A stretch of 64,000 nt of DNA from JAWXUU01 sp044426085. Its GTDB lineage: Bacteria > Bacillota > Clostridia > Christensenellales > CAMQZB01. The DNA lies in contig JAWXUU010000003.1 in the NCBI GenBank assembly GCA_044426085.1, positions 112,643 to 176,642 of the forward strand. The letters run 5' to 3'. The position numbers and the translations under genes are program-made. Of this stretch, positions 44,419-52,662 are shown in pieces (the stretch's first letter is position 1; each line of letters starts with the position of its first letter). Below the pieces are notes generated by a model. It was not told where the DNA came from, made no database searches, and was given only the letters and a program-made list of their open reading frames with translations.

Positions 44419-46014
44419 TTATTCAAAAAGCACGCTATCCAATGTTTTTCTTACCCCGCCAACTTCGCTTATCATAGATGCAAAATATTTTTCGCAAATG
44501 CCACCGAGATTGTACTTATACAAATCGACACCACAGATTTCTTCACAGCCAAAAATATTTTTGAGAGGTGACAAATCGTTTTGTTCGCCGATTTTAAAAT
44601 CCTTTACATACGCTGAGAATTTTTCCAAGTTTGGGTCTGGACTCAACTGAATTTCACAGCCGTTATCATCAACACCCATCAAATATCTTGCCCAACCCGC
44701 AAAAACGAGTGGAATATATTTCAAGAAAGACAAATCAGTTTCACCTTTTGCGATGTATGCTTTCAAAGTTTCACCAAATCGCACAGGCAACTTCTTGCTT
44801 GTGTCGCAAGCGATTCTTTGCGGTGTGTCTGGCACGAATGGGTTTGGGAAACGCTTTGTTAAGCAGTCGGAAATAAACTGCTCTGCGCTCATGATTTTTG
44901 GGTCTACAACCACAGGCATGCCTTCTTTATACCCGATATAATTCACAAGCGTCGCAAGGGTTTTATCCCCCATTTCTCCTGAAATTGAAGTGTGACCCAT
45001 AATAGAGCCAAAAATTGCAAGCGCTGTGTGAAGTGGGTTTAGGCATGTGCAAACTTTCATTTTTTCAATTCTGTCGATAGTTTCTTTATCACCGAAAATA
45101 ACGCCAACCTCTTCAAGTGCTGGTCTGCCGTTTGGGAACTTATCTTCGATTGCGAGATACTCGCATTCTTCCGCATTCACAAACGCAGAAACAAATGTGT
45201 TTTTAGCCGTTTGAACAAGCTCCGCCCCTTCAAAATCGTCGGCTTTCAACATATCCAAAACCACATCGGCTGGTCTTGGTGTTATTTTATCAATCATTGT
45301 CCAGTTGAATGTTATCAGATTTTCATCATTTAAATAATCGACAAAATCAATAGGGACACACTGTTTTTCCGCCCAAGAAGACGCGACAGCCAAAACAGCA
45401 GTTTTCAAAATAGTGCCGTTGTGTGAGCAGTTATCCATTGAAACCACCGCCATTGGAAGCTTGCCCGCGCTGTATCTTTCGAAAAGCAATTTCGCGATTA
45501 TCGCAGGGCATGATTTCAAATTATCCATGCTTTCAAAATCTGATTTCAAATACCCAAGCAAAGCACCGTTGCCATCAGTTTGGGCATACCCTTTTTCTGT
45601 TATTGTAAGCGTTGCCATTTGAAGTGATGGGGCAATAAAAATTTCCTTCAATCTGTCATACTGCGAAGAAAACTTAACGCTTTCCACAATTGATGCCACG
45701 ATATTTTTATCCATAGTTCCGTCACCTTTAAGTGAAACGGCAAGCGTCAAGTTGTCATATGGCGTGAACGCTTTATCCAAGATTTCTTCATCAAAAGTTT
45801 CGCAAACGATGATTCCGCTTTCGTGGCAACCTTTTTCAATCAGTTCTGCGCAAAGCCTTGCAGGGAACGCCCTGAAAATATTACCCGCACCAAAATGTAT
45901 CCACGTTGGATTTTTCACTGTGCTTTCAGTGATTTTTTCAACGTCGAACTTTGGCAAATTATAGCCTTTTGTCGCAAATTCTTCAGCTTTGATTGATTGC
46001 AGATTAAGTTTCAT
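44419..46014 (-). CDS. Mannitol dehydrogenase family protein (fructuronate/tagaturonate reductase-like)
   Basis: A 531-residue NAD(P)-dependent polyol dehydrogenase of the long-chain family. The N-terminal Rossmann domain includes WIHFGAGNIFRAF; the C-terminal domain has the catalytic Lys-Asn-His arrangement in KVCTCLNPLHTALAIFG, plus VVSMDNCSHNG. Length is close to family members that reduce fructuronate, tagaturonate or fructose. Both ATG codons at the start are possible; the second (46014) has GGAG six bases upstream and is preferred. It has its own promoter with a nearby palindrome (46033-46047) and no operon partners, so its substrate (mannitol, mannonate or a relative) cannot be settled from context. 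Confidence 0.85.
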   Translation of the reverse strand: MKLNLQSIKAEEFATKGYNLPKFDVEKITESTVKNPTWIHFGAGNIFRAFPARLCAELIEKGCHESGIIVCETFDEEILDKAFTPYDNLTLAVSLKGDGTMDKNIVASIVESVKFSSQYDRLKEIFIAPSLQMATLTITEKGYAQTDGNGALLGYLKSDFESMDNLKSCPAIIAKLLFERYSAGKLPMAVVSMDNCSHNGTILKTAVLAVASSWAEKQCVPIDFVDYLNDENLITFNWTMIDKITPRPADVVLDMLKADDFEGAELVQTAKNTFVSAFVNAEECEYLAIEDKFPNGRPALEEVGVIFGDKETIDRIEKMKVCTCLNPLHTALAIFGSIMGHTSISGEMGDKTLATLVNYIGYKEGMPVVVDPKIMSAEQFISDCLTKRFPNPFVPDTPQRIACDTSKKLPVRFGETLKAYIAKGETDLSFLKYIPLVFAGWARYLMGVDDNGCEIQLSPDPNLEKFSAYVKDFKIGEQNDLSPLKNIFGCEEICGVDLYKYNLGGICEKYFASMISEVGGVRKTLDSVLFE

Positions 46015-46032
46015 CATTAACTCCTTTTATCT

Positions 46033-46047
46033 TGGGGAAATTCCCCA
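46033..46047. promoter_or_regulatory. Perfect 15-base palindrome in the dehydrogenase leader
   Basis: TGGGGAAATTCCCCA lies just downstream of the predicted start point. With a single-base centre it cannot form an RNA loop, so a protein-binding DNA site is more likely. Confidence 0.55.
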
Positions 46048-46063
46048 TTCACATCTTTTCTGC

Positions 46064-46092
46064 ATTATAACATACTAGCATGGTTATGTCAA
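46064..46092 (-). promoter_or_regulatory. Predicted promoter of the dehydrogenase gene
   Basis: Minus-strand TTGACA (46087-46092), 17-base spacer, TATAAT (46064-46069). Confidence 0.75.
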
Positions 46093-46104
46093 GTGCAAAA
46101 TAAA

Positions 46105-46132
46105 AAAAGACTGACACCACCGCCAGTCTTTT
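46105..46132 (-). terminator. Terminator of the Gfo/Idh/MocA gene
   Basis: AAAAGACTG / CAGTCTTTT arms with a ten-base loop, T7 exit on the minus strand. 46133-46294 is T-rich on plus with no gene. Confidence 0.8.
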
Positions 46133-46294
46133 GTTGTTTTTTATTGTTTTTATTGGTTTTTTTGATTTTCCATATTTCTTTTTTGGTTTCGGTTATCGAT
46201 TTTTTTATTTTCCTTATTGGTTTTCCATTTAATTTTCATAGATTGCCAAGTTTTAAAAATGCAAAATCTTTCACCGCTTTATATCGCAAAGGGT

Positions 46295-47272
46295 TTATCC
46301 CAATTGATTATATCCGCAATCGTCGAGAAGCATATCCAAAATTTCCGCATTTTGCATTGTGAATTTTTCATCCACAAGCATGCTTTCGCCTTTAGTTATC
46401 GCGTTTGTGAATCTTTCGATTTCTAGGCCATAGTTGTTTGGAACTTCAAGTTTCACGATTTCCTTGCCATTTTCGCCATCCAAAATATATTCAACATCGC
46501 CGACAGAATTGAAGTTGCCACTGTAATAAATAGCACCTTTTTCGCAGTAGATATTGATTCTTGTTGTCACGCGGGCAGAACACATGCCAACTGTGATAAT
46601 CGCGTTTTTGCCATCTTCATAATGCAACAAAATTCCGTTTAGATCATCGATATTTTTTTCTGTGAAGTGCGCGCTACACTTTGCTTCAGTTGGCATTTCA
46701 TCAAACAAATAAAGCGCCAAGCTTGTTGGATAGCAACCGAGATCATAAATCGAACCGCCCATAAGCGTTCTGTGTCTTCTCACGTTTGTGTCTGGTGCTT
46801 TTGGAGTTATGAATGTGCTTTCCAAAAGAACAGGTTTGCCGATTTTCCCAGAATTGATTACTTCTTTGAAACTGGCGACAACATTGTTGTGCAAATATGC
46901 GAACGCTTCCATCAAAAGCACACCGCATTCCTTTGCAGTTTTATACATTTCCTTTACTTCTGCAAGCGTGCAACCCATTGGTTTTTCGCAGAGCACATGC
47001 TTACCTTTTTTCATCGCCTTAATCGCCCATTCGCAATGCAAGCTGTTTGGAAGTGCAACATAAACCACTTGAATTTCAGGGTCGTCAAGCAATTCATCAT
47101 AAGAATAATACCCTTTTGCAAACCCGAAATCTTTCACGAACTCGTCAACCTTTTGTGGATTTCTGCCCGCAACGGCATAAAATTCGCTGTTAGAAACGCA
47201 ATTCATTCCCCCGATTGTTTGTCTTCTAGCAATGTTTGCAGTGCCAAGCAAACCATATTTGATTTTTTCCAT
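46295..47272 (-). CDS. Gfo/Idh/MocA-family oxidoreductase
   Basis: A 325-residue NAD(P)-dependent sugar or cyclitol dehydrogenase. N-terminal Rossmann fold KYGLLGTANIARR, then VVYVALPNSLHCEWAIKAMKKGKHVLCEKPM with the EKP motif that contains the catalytic lysine; C-terminal alpha/beta domain (RRHRTLMGGSIYDLGCYPTSLAL, with the usual GG..D.G.Y/H pattern). Start chosen at MEKIKYGLLG (47272), nine bases after AGGAG; MKMEKIK two codons earlier is an alternative. Monocistronic with its own promoter and terminator. Substrate unknown; the family acts on glucose, inositols, xylose and aminosugars. Confidence 0.88.
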   Translation of the reverse strand: MEKIKYGLLGTANIARRQTIGGMNCVSNSEFYAVAGRNPQKVDEFVKDFGFAKGYYSYDELLDDPEIQVVYVALPNSLHCEWAIKAMKKGKHVLCEKPMGCTLAEVKEMYKTAKECGVLLMEAFAYLHNNVVASFKEVINSGKIGKPVLLESTFITPKAPDTNVRRHRTLMGGSIYDLGCYPTSLALYLFDEMPTEAKCSAHFTEKNIDDLNGILLHYEDGKNAIITVGMCSARVTTRINIYCEKGAIYYSGNFNSVGDVEYILDGENGKEIVKLEVPNNYGLEIERFTNAITKGESMLVDEKFTMQNAEILDMLLDDCGYNQLG

Positions 47273-47315
47273 CTTCATCATCTCCTTATCTATCACTTTG
47301 TGATATTACAATATA

Positions 47316-47344
47316 ATTAAACCACATATTTCCCCACTTGTCAA
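47316..47344 (-). promoter_or_regulatory. Predicted promoter of the Gfo/Idh/MocA gene
   Basis: Minus-strand TTGACA (47339-47344), 17-base spacer, TTTAAT (47316-47321). Confidence 0.7.
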
Positions 47345-47390
47345 CACCATGATGTATATTACCACACCAGTTGACGTAAAAAAATAAAAA

Positions 47391-47420
47391 TGACCGCAGA
47401 TTCCAACATATCTGCGGTCA
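47391..47420 (-). terminator. Terminator of the LRR-lipoprotein/ATPase operon
   Basis: Perfect arms TGACCGCAGAT / ATCTGCGGTCA with an eight-base loop, T-rich exit; about 117 bases after the stop of the DUF2357-like gene. Confidence 0.9.
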
Positions 47421-47536
47421 AAGTATAGAAATTTATGTCCCCGATTGGGAAGTTGGAACAAACTTTTATTCTGGTTATTTAGTTCTGATTTCTAGTTATT
47501 CAGTTTTGATTTTTTCTTATCAGTTTTTAATTCACG

Positions 47537-50428
47537 CTACTTAGTTTTGATGTGATATTTTGTGACGAACATTTCCACCGTGCTGTAGATGACATTTTCA
47601 TGCTTGAGCTTAGAAAGCGTATCTTTGCAAAGTCGATTATTTTTTATTGTTGCAAGGATTTTATCTTCACTGCAACCTGGGTTTGCGATAATCATTTTCA
47701 AAATTTCGCCTTGCATGCTCGCCGAGAAAATTTGATATTGCGATTCGCCTTGGAAAGTTTCAAGCTGTTTTTTATTTTCCGCTTGCAACGCAGAAATTTC
47801 ACGCTGAAGATTTGCAAGGCTTTCTTTATCGTGCAACTTGATTTCCTTTTGCAAAGCTTCAATTTGCTTTTTATGTTCGCTATCTTTATTCGCAAGCTTC
47901 TTTTCGTTATCACTGTTAATGCTGTTAATTTCTTTCTTGTTTTCAACATTCAAAAAACGAATGTCGTTCGTATTTTGGGCATGAATTTTATCGATTTGGC
48001 TTTGATAATCTAAAGTAAGTTTACTGTTTGAATCGGCATTTTCTTTTTTGTATTTTTCAATTGTCTTTTCAAGCAATTTTTCAGCCTTCAACGCCGCTTC
48101 ATTTTTTTCAATATTCAACCTGTGGATATCGTCTTCGTAGCTTTTCTTTTGCGATTCGGAATGTTTATCCATTCGCTTTTGCATGTCACGAATTATTGTT
48201 TTATGTTCTTTATTCAAATTGAAAACAGTAGCTCTTAATTCCCTATTGACATTTTCATATCTTGTGTCAGATTCCTTTTGAAGGCGAGCCATTTGTTGAT
48301 TGGTTGTTTTGAACACATTTTCAATACTTGCCTTTGTTTCTCTTTCAAGATTATCGGTATATTTTTTGTGGCTTGCTTTCAAATCGCGGACTTCTTTTTC
48401 CGTTTTTTCTTCAAGCATACGAATTGCACTGGCATTGTCTTTTGTGAGCTTATCGATAAGTGATTTTTGTTCTTTTTTCAACCTAGCGATAACCGCAATG
48501 TATTCTTTATTGGCATTGTCAAAACGCTTATTTTGCGCATCGTGCTGTCTTTTTAGTTTCAGCTTGTATTCCTTTGCGTTTTTCGACAAAGTAAATCGCA
48601 ATGCAGAAACTTCACGCTGGTTATTCGCTTTCAAGCCTTCCATAAGCTTTTTATGCTTTAGCAAAATAATGCCGTGTTCTTTTTTGCGTTGTGCTTCCAC
48701 ATTGGCAAGCTTGGTTTTATATTCACTTTTTGCCTTTGTTAATGCGTCGTCATAATAAGCCTTCACTTTTTCGGCTTTTTCCACAAATTCTTTTCTTGCC
48801 ACGGCGATTTGTTCGTTACATTCACGAACCACGCGGTTCATTTCTACACCTTGGTTGTGTTTCAGCCTTTCAAGTTCTGCTTTATGTTGACCGTTTTGTT
48901 TGGCAACCCTGCTTTGGTTTTCACTTCTTAAATCTTGGATTTTTTCGCCATATTCTTCATGAATAGATTCAAGCTTAGCGGACATTTCTTCCTTAAGTTT
49001 TTCAAATTCCTGCCGAGCAGAAGTCATGATTTCTTCAAGCTGTTTCGTGTTTTCCAAAGATTTTTGAGCACAATATGCATCATTGGCATCCTTTATCATT
49101 TGGAAAATTTCGCCGACTTCAGGATTTTTAAAAGATTCCTTCACAATAGGTCCTTCACCTATCACGCCAGGGATTTCTCTTGCTAGATTGCGGATTTTAG
49201 TTCTTATATCAGAAAGCAAATCAGCATAAAGCTTTTGTCTTTCGTCATAATCCGAATCATCCATCTGAGCATACTTATCAAGCAGTTCGAACATAGGATT
49301 TATAACTTCTCGTTCAAGCTTATCGGCATCTGAACCAAGCAAAACCCTATTGAAAAGGCGATAATCGGCAATCTGTTGCGCAACAACAGCTTTTTGAATT
49401 CTGTTGTTTTCATCACGCTTGGCACGTTCGCGTTTTTGGCGAGCGACATTTTCTTCTTCTATAAGATATTTTTCATAGCGATCTTCAAGACGCATTTTGA
49501 AAAAATTATCATAATAAAGCCTTATAAGGAACTGCAAATATTCGTGCATTTCCACCATATCGGAGCGGTTTTGCACAGTCATGTATTCAATTTGTGGACG
49601 TTCTTGAATTTTAACTTTTTCTTCGGCGTATTTATTCAAATAATCCCAAAATTCCACACACTTGGAAAAGTTTACGTTTTTAAGAAGAATGTTTGTCATG
49701 GTGAGAGTGCCACGGATTTGCGCCACATCGCGAAGGTCACGACAAAGTTGCGAATTCATGAACTCACCCACTTTGTTTTTCAAAACAGTCACCCTATCCA
49801 CGTTTGGAATTGCCCCTGAATCCATCTTTGCTTTTGCGGCAGCATATGAATCGTATTGAACAAACATTTCCATTTCGCATTCAGAATTTATTTCAAGTGA
49901 TTTTTTTGGTTCTTCATATTTGACTTTATACCTTTGCTTGTTCATGGCACGTTCGATATCGTGATAACATGAATAAACAAATTCATTACACCTGCAAACA
50001 AGTGAGAAAATCATTATGTTTTCATACATCATTGATGTGCTTTCATAAAGAACTGTCACGAGTTTACTAGGCACAATTTCACCTGTTTCTTCATTGTAAC
50101 TCATGATGTCGTTTGTGTTTTTCACAAGGTGAAGAAGTGTTTCTTTAACGTCGATTTTCTTTGCACGTTCTATCGGTGTTATTTCGTTGATACGCATAAG
50201 CACAGACCGATATTCTTGAATACAGTTATCTATGAACGGGAAAAATTCTTCAAAAACTTCCAACCAACTTGTGTCAACCGAAACGTCCACGATAAATCGT
50301 TCAACAATGTTGTTATCTTCTTCAACGGGGGTTTTGGCTTCTTCTTCAGAAAGCTTTTTGGTTGCAACTTGAGTTATTTCCTTTTTCCATGCCATATAGC
50401 CACGGAAATGGTTGTTTATATTAGCCAT
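47537..50428 (-). CDS. DUF2357-like protein with very long coiled coil and C-terminal winged helix
   Basis: A 963-residue cytoplasmic protein. The N-terminal part (about 40-190) resembles DUF2357, the McrC-associated domain: SWLEVFEEFFPFIDNC, ITPIERAKKIDVKETLLHLV and, after PSKLVTVLYEST, the MYENIMIF segment. Residues about 190-440 are helical and contain further folded stretches (GTLTMTNILLKNV, ADYRLFNRVLL). About 440-900 is an uninterrupted, highly charged coiled coil (EFEKLKEEMSAKLESIH, RATVFNLNKEHKTIIRDM). The last 59 residues (EILKMIIANPGCSEDKIL, KHENVIYS) look like a winged helix. No PD-(D/E)xK nuclease motif was found. It follows the McrB-like ATPase after nine bases, the order seen for McrB-McrC pairs. 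The DUF2357 call is from motif resemblance only. Confidence 0.7.
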   Translation of the reverse strand: MANINNHFRGYMAWKKEITQVATKKLSEEEAKTPVEEDNNIVERFIVDVSVDTSWLEVFEEFFPFIDNCIQEYRSVLMRINEITPIERAKKIDVKETLLHLVKNTNDIMSYNEETGEIVPSKLVTVLYESTSMMYENIMIFSLVCRCNEFVYSCYHDIERAMNKQRYKVKYEEPKKSLEINSECEMEMFVQYDSYAAAKAKMDSGAIPNVDRVTVLKNKVGEFMNSQLCRDLRDVAQIRGTLTMTNILLKNVNFSKCVEFWDYLNKYAEEKVKIQERPQIEYMTVQNRSDMVEMHEYLQFLIRLYYDNFFKMRLEDRYEKYLIEEENVARQKRERAKRDENNRIQKAVVAQQIADYRLFNRVLLGSDADKLEREVINPMFELLDKYAQMDDSDYDERQKLYADLLSDIRTKIRNLAREIPGVIGEGPIVKESFKNPEVGEIFQMIKDANDAYCAQKSLENTKQLEEIMTSARQEFEKLKEEMSAKLESIHEEYGEKIQDLRSENQSRVAKQNGQHKAELERLKHNQGVEMNRVVRECNEQIAVARKEFVEKAEKVKAYYDDALTKAKSEYKTKLANVEAQRKKEHGIILLKHKKLMEGLKANNQREVSALRFTLSKNAKEYKLKLKRQHDAQNKRFDNANKEYIAVIARLKKEQKSLIDKLTKDNASAIRMLEEKTEKEVRDLKASHKKYTDNLERETKASIENVFKTTNQQMARLQKESDTRYENVNRELRATVFNLNKEHKTIIRDMQKRMDKHSESQKKSYEDDIHRLNIEKNEAALKAEKLLEKTIEKYKKENADSNSKLTLDYQSQIDKIHAQNTNDIRFLNVENKKEINSINSDNEKKLANKDSEHKKQIEALQKEIKLHDKESLANLQREISALQAENKKQLETFQGESQYQIFSASMQGEILKMIIANPGCSEDKILATIKNNRLCKDTLSKLKHENVIYSTVEMFVTKYHIKTK

Positions 50429-50437
50429 AATCCACCC

Positions 50438-51946
50438 CTAAGACTTAGCTAGTCTTTCAAGGAATTCTCTTGATTGTGGGAAGCTATCTGGCCCCCAAAG
50501 CTCGTCAAGTTTTGCAAGCAGTTCTGGAATTTCATCACGGATTGCTGAAATATTTAGCGATGCAAATTTTCTGAAAACCTTTTTAACAATCATATAATCA
50601 AGCCCATTTACTTCCGTTCCGCCACATTCGATATATGCCGGGATAAAGTTTGTCACCTGACGCATAATACGGTTACCAAACGCAATTCTGAAATGTTCGA
50701 TAACATAACTGTCAAGAATTTCAAGTTTTCTGAAGTTTTCTGGATCGAGAATATTATTTTGTCTTGCCTCTTCAAAAAGGCGGTAAAGTTCACGCGCGTC
50801 AATCGACATTTGTTCCCCTTCTTCAGGTTCGAACGGCGTGAATTTTTTATCGATATCAATGATGATTGCACGGTCATAAACCTTATCGGAAACGGCGAAA
50901 GTGGAGTCATCGTTGTTGGCAGTTCCAATAAACCACATGTTTGAAGGAAGTGTCATTTTGCCTTCGTGAATGAATTTTGGGTCATTAGCCATTGATCTTG
51001 CAACGATTTCAACAATCCATTCATCAGGTTTTGGCATTTCTAGGATAGAAAGGAATTCCGCGAAATAATATTCCACACGGGCGATGTTCATTTCGTCGAG
51101 AACCGTTAGGAACATGTTGTTTGAATACTGAGCAACATAAAGGTTTCTCAAAAATTCAGGTTCGTAATATTTTTTTGTGAATTCGTTGAAATATCCAAGC
51201 ATCTCGCTTCGTTCACGCCAAGATGGCTGAATGGCTTGAATGAATGAATCGTTTCTCAAAAACTTGCCAAACGCATAAGGAAGCGATGTTTTACCTGTTC
51301 CTGAGATACCTTGCAAGATAACAAGACGAACAGCAGAAAAGCCCGCGACAAATTCGCGCACGATTTCTTCATCGAAGAAAAGTCTCAAGTTTGTTGCCGC
51401 CCAGTTGCGGAAGTTGAAGCAAATATCCAAAAGAGTGTAGTCCTTAAGCAGTTTTTCGGGATAGCCACCGGCATATTTTTCATCCATCAAAATAAGCTTA
51501 GTGAAACGCTGAGTTGGATCTTCCATTTCTTCTTCTTCAAGTGGCACTTCTTCGAGTTCTTCATCTTCACCACCCATGCGGTCGAGTTCCTCTTGGATTT
51601 TTTTATCGAGAACAGCATAAACGTGGGCAAGTTCGCGATCCATGCGCGACATTTCTTTCAGCAAAACAGCTTGATCACGCATACTTTTTGTAACCTTCAA
51701 AATCTTTTTGATAACAAGATAGCACAAAAAGGCTATCATCGCAGTCACGAGCAACATGAAAATGATTATGGCGATAACCATAAGCCAAGAAACGCCACCG
51801 TTCATATACATATAAGATTCTATTGCAGCAGCATAAGCGCCGAAGTCTAGAATATTTGAAAGCCCAACAATCGGTGAAAAGAATATGGATGCAATTCCAC
51901 CGAAATATTGCTTGAGCATCGCAAATACAAATTCAATTAAAGTCAT
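50438..51946 (-). CDS. Membrane-anchored McrB-like AAA+ ATPase/GTPase
   Basis: A 502-residue protein. One or two hydrophobic segments lie near the N-terminus (clearly about 53-78, SWLMVIAIIIFMLLVTAM), followed by a basic and coiled region (80-120), an acidic linker (126-143), and an AAA+ core: Walker A GISGTGKT (213-220), Walker B plus McrB-type signature LTVLDEMNIARVEYYFAEFL (280-299), sensor 1 GTANNDD (341-347) and an arginine in VYDRA (356-360). The DEMN-x-A-R-V-E-x-x-F-x-E-x-L motif is of the McrB/MoxR-like group rather than a protease or helicase type. The membrane anchor is unusual for McrB. It is flanked by a small TM protein (22 bases upstream) and the DUF2357-like gene (9 bases downstream). 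Fits a hexameric motor at the membrane. Confidence 0.85.
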   Translation of the reverse strand: MTLIEFVFAMLKQYFGGIASIFFSPIVGLSNILDFGAYAAAIESYMYMNGGVSWLMVIAIIIFMLLVTAMIAFLCYLVIKKILKVTKSMRDQAVLLKEMSRMDRELAHVYAVLDKKIQEELDRMGGEDEELEEVPLEEEEMEDPTQRFTKLILMDEKYAGGYPEKLLKDYTLLDICFNFRNWAATNLRLFFDEEIVREFVAGFSAVRLVILQGISGTGKTSLPYAFGKFLRNDSFIQAIQPSWRERSEMLGYFNEFTKKYYEPEFLRNLYVAQYSNNMFLTVLDEMNIARVEYYFAEFLSILEMPKPDEWIVEIVARSMANDPKFIHEGKMTLPSNMWFIGTANNDDSTFAVSDKVYDRAIIIDIDKKFTPFEPEEGEQMSIDARELYRLFEEARQNNILDPENFRKLEILDSYVIEHFRIAFGNRIMRQVTNFIPAYIECGGTEVNGLDYMIVKKVFRKFASLNISAIRDEIPELLAKLDELWGPDSFPQSREFLERLAKS

Positions 51947-51968
51947 AAATTTCTCTCCTTATCCAAAG

Positions 51969-52571
51969 CTACGGCAAAAGTGTAGTGAGCGTGTTGATCG
52001 CCCCGCAGATTTCACATTCGTACACATAATATGTGACACCACCAGAAACCACAGTTTCAGGAGTTGTTTCATATTGGTGATTGCCAATTTCTTTATCGTA
52101 AATCTTTTCGAATGCATCGCAATATTCCACTTCGCAATAATATAAGGTGTAGCCATATTCCTGGCAATTACCATTGTGATATTCACTGACGGAATAATCA
52201 TATGTATGTTCATGTTCCGGCACAACAACTGGCGAACCACCGCCGGCATCGAACCAATAAACAAGAATTATCGCGGAATAAAAAGCCGTGCAGGCGACAA
52301 GCAAAAACATGACAGCATATTTCCACTTGCGCACGCGGTTGTGGTTGCGAACATAAGAATACATATCGTTGCTTTTATATGCGTATTCAATGCGCGCTTT
52401 TGCCTTGTCGTTTTTGTTTTGTTCGTAATCGGCAAATTCCGCCTTTCTTTGCGCCTTCTGCTCTTTCGTAAGCTTTTCCTTAGGCTGTTTGGGAGGTTTC
52501 TCCCCCTTTGCTTTCTTCCCTTTCTTATTAGGCTCAGGACTTTTATTTTTATTCAGTTTATCATCCGGCAT
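51969..52571 (-). CDS. Single-TM protein with Lys-rich cytoplasmic tail and extracellular Cys domain
   Basis: A 200-residue protein. Residues 1-65 are extremely rich in Lys, Glu and Pro; a membrane helix lies at about 84-107 (WKYAVMFLLVACTAFYSAII); the outer part (108-200) has cysteines at 136, 146, 151, 186 and 189 and His residues in HEHTYDYS and GNHQYE. The arrangement GNCQEYGYTLYYC...YECEICGA matches the repeats in the neighbouring lipoproteins (GTCVEYGYTQHTC...CSVCGE). By the positive-inside rule the Lys-rich tail faces the cytoplasm. It could bridge the surface lipoprotein and the intracellular ATPase (inference). The start has AAGGA just upstream. No domain database family is recognised. 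Confidence 0.75.
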   Translation of the reverse strand: MPDDKLNKNKSPEPNKKGKKAKGEKPPKQPKEKLTKEQKAQRKAEFADYEQNKNDKAKARIEYAYKSNDMYSYVRNHNRVRKWKYAVMFLLVACTAFYSAIILVYWFDAGGGSPVVVPEHEHTYDYSVSEYHNGNCQEYGYTLYYCEVEYCDAFEKIYDKEIGNHQYETTPETVVSGGVTYYVYECEICGAINTLTTLLP

Positions 52572-52597
52572 TTATCCTTCCCCCTTTCAAGCACAAT

Positions 52598-52623
52598 ACG
52601 GCAAAGGGCAAAACCCCCGCCGT
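52598..52623 (-). promoter_or_regulatory. Intercistronic stem-loop after the LRR lipoprotein gene
   Basis: ACGGC (52598-52602) / GCCGT (52619-52623), with inner GGG/CCC pairing, no T-run. It lies in the 91-base gap before the small TM gene, in which no promoter is visible; read-through is expected. Confidence 0.5.
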
Positions 52624-52662
52624 TTCGTGTGTTTTTAGTTTGTTTTGTGTTGCTATCCAAAA

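Noticed and set aside
47552..49819. Several plus-strand frames of 60-150 codons
   Set aside because: All are shadows of the 963-residue coiled-coil gene, with Phe-rich low-complexity translations and no initiation signals.
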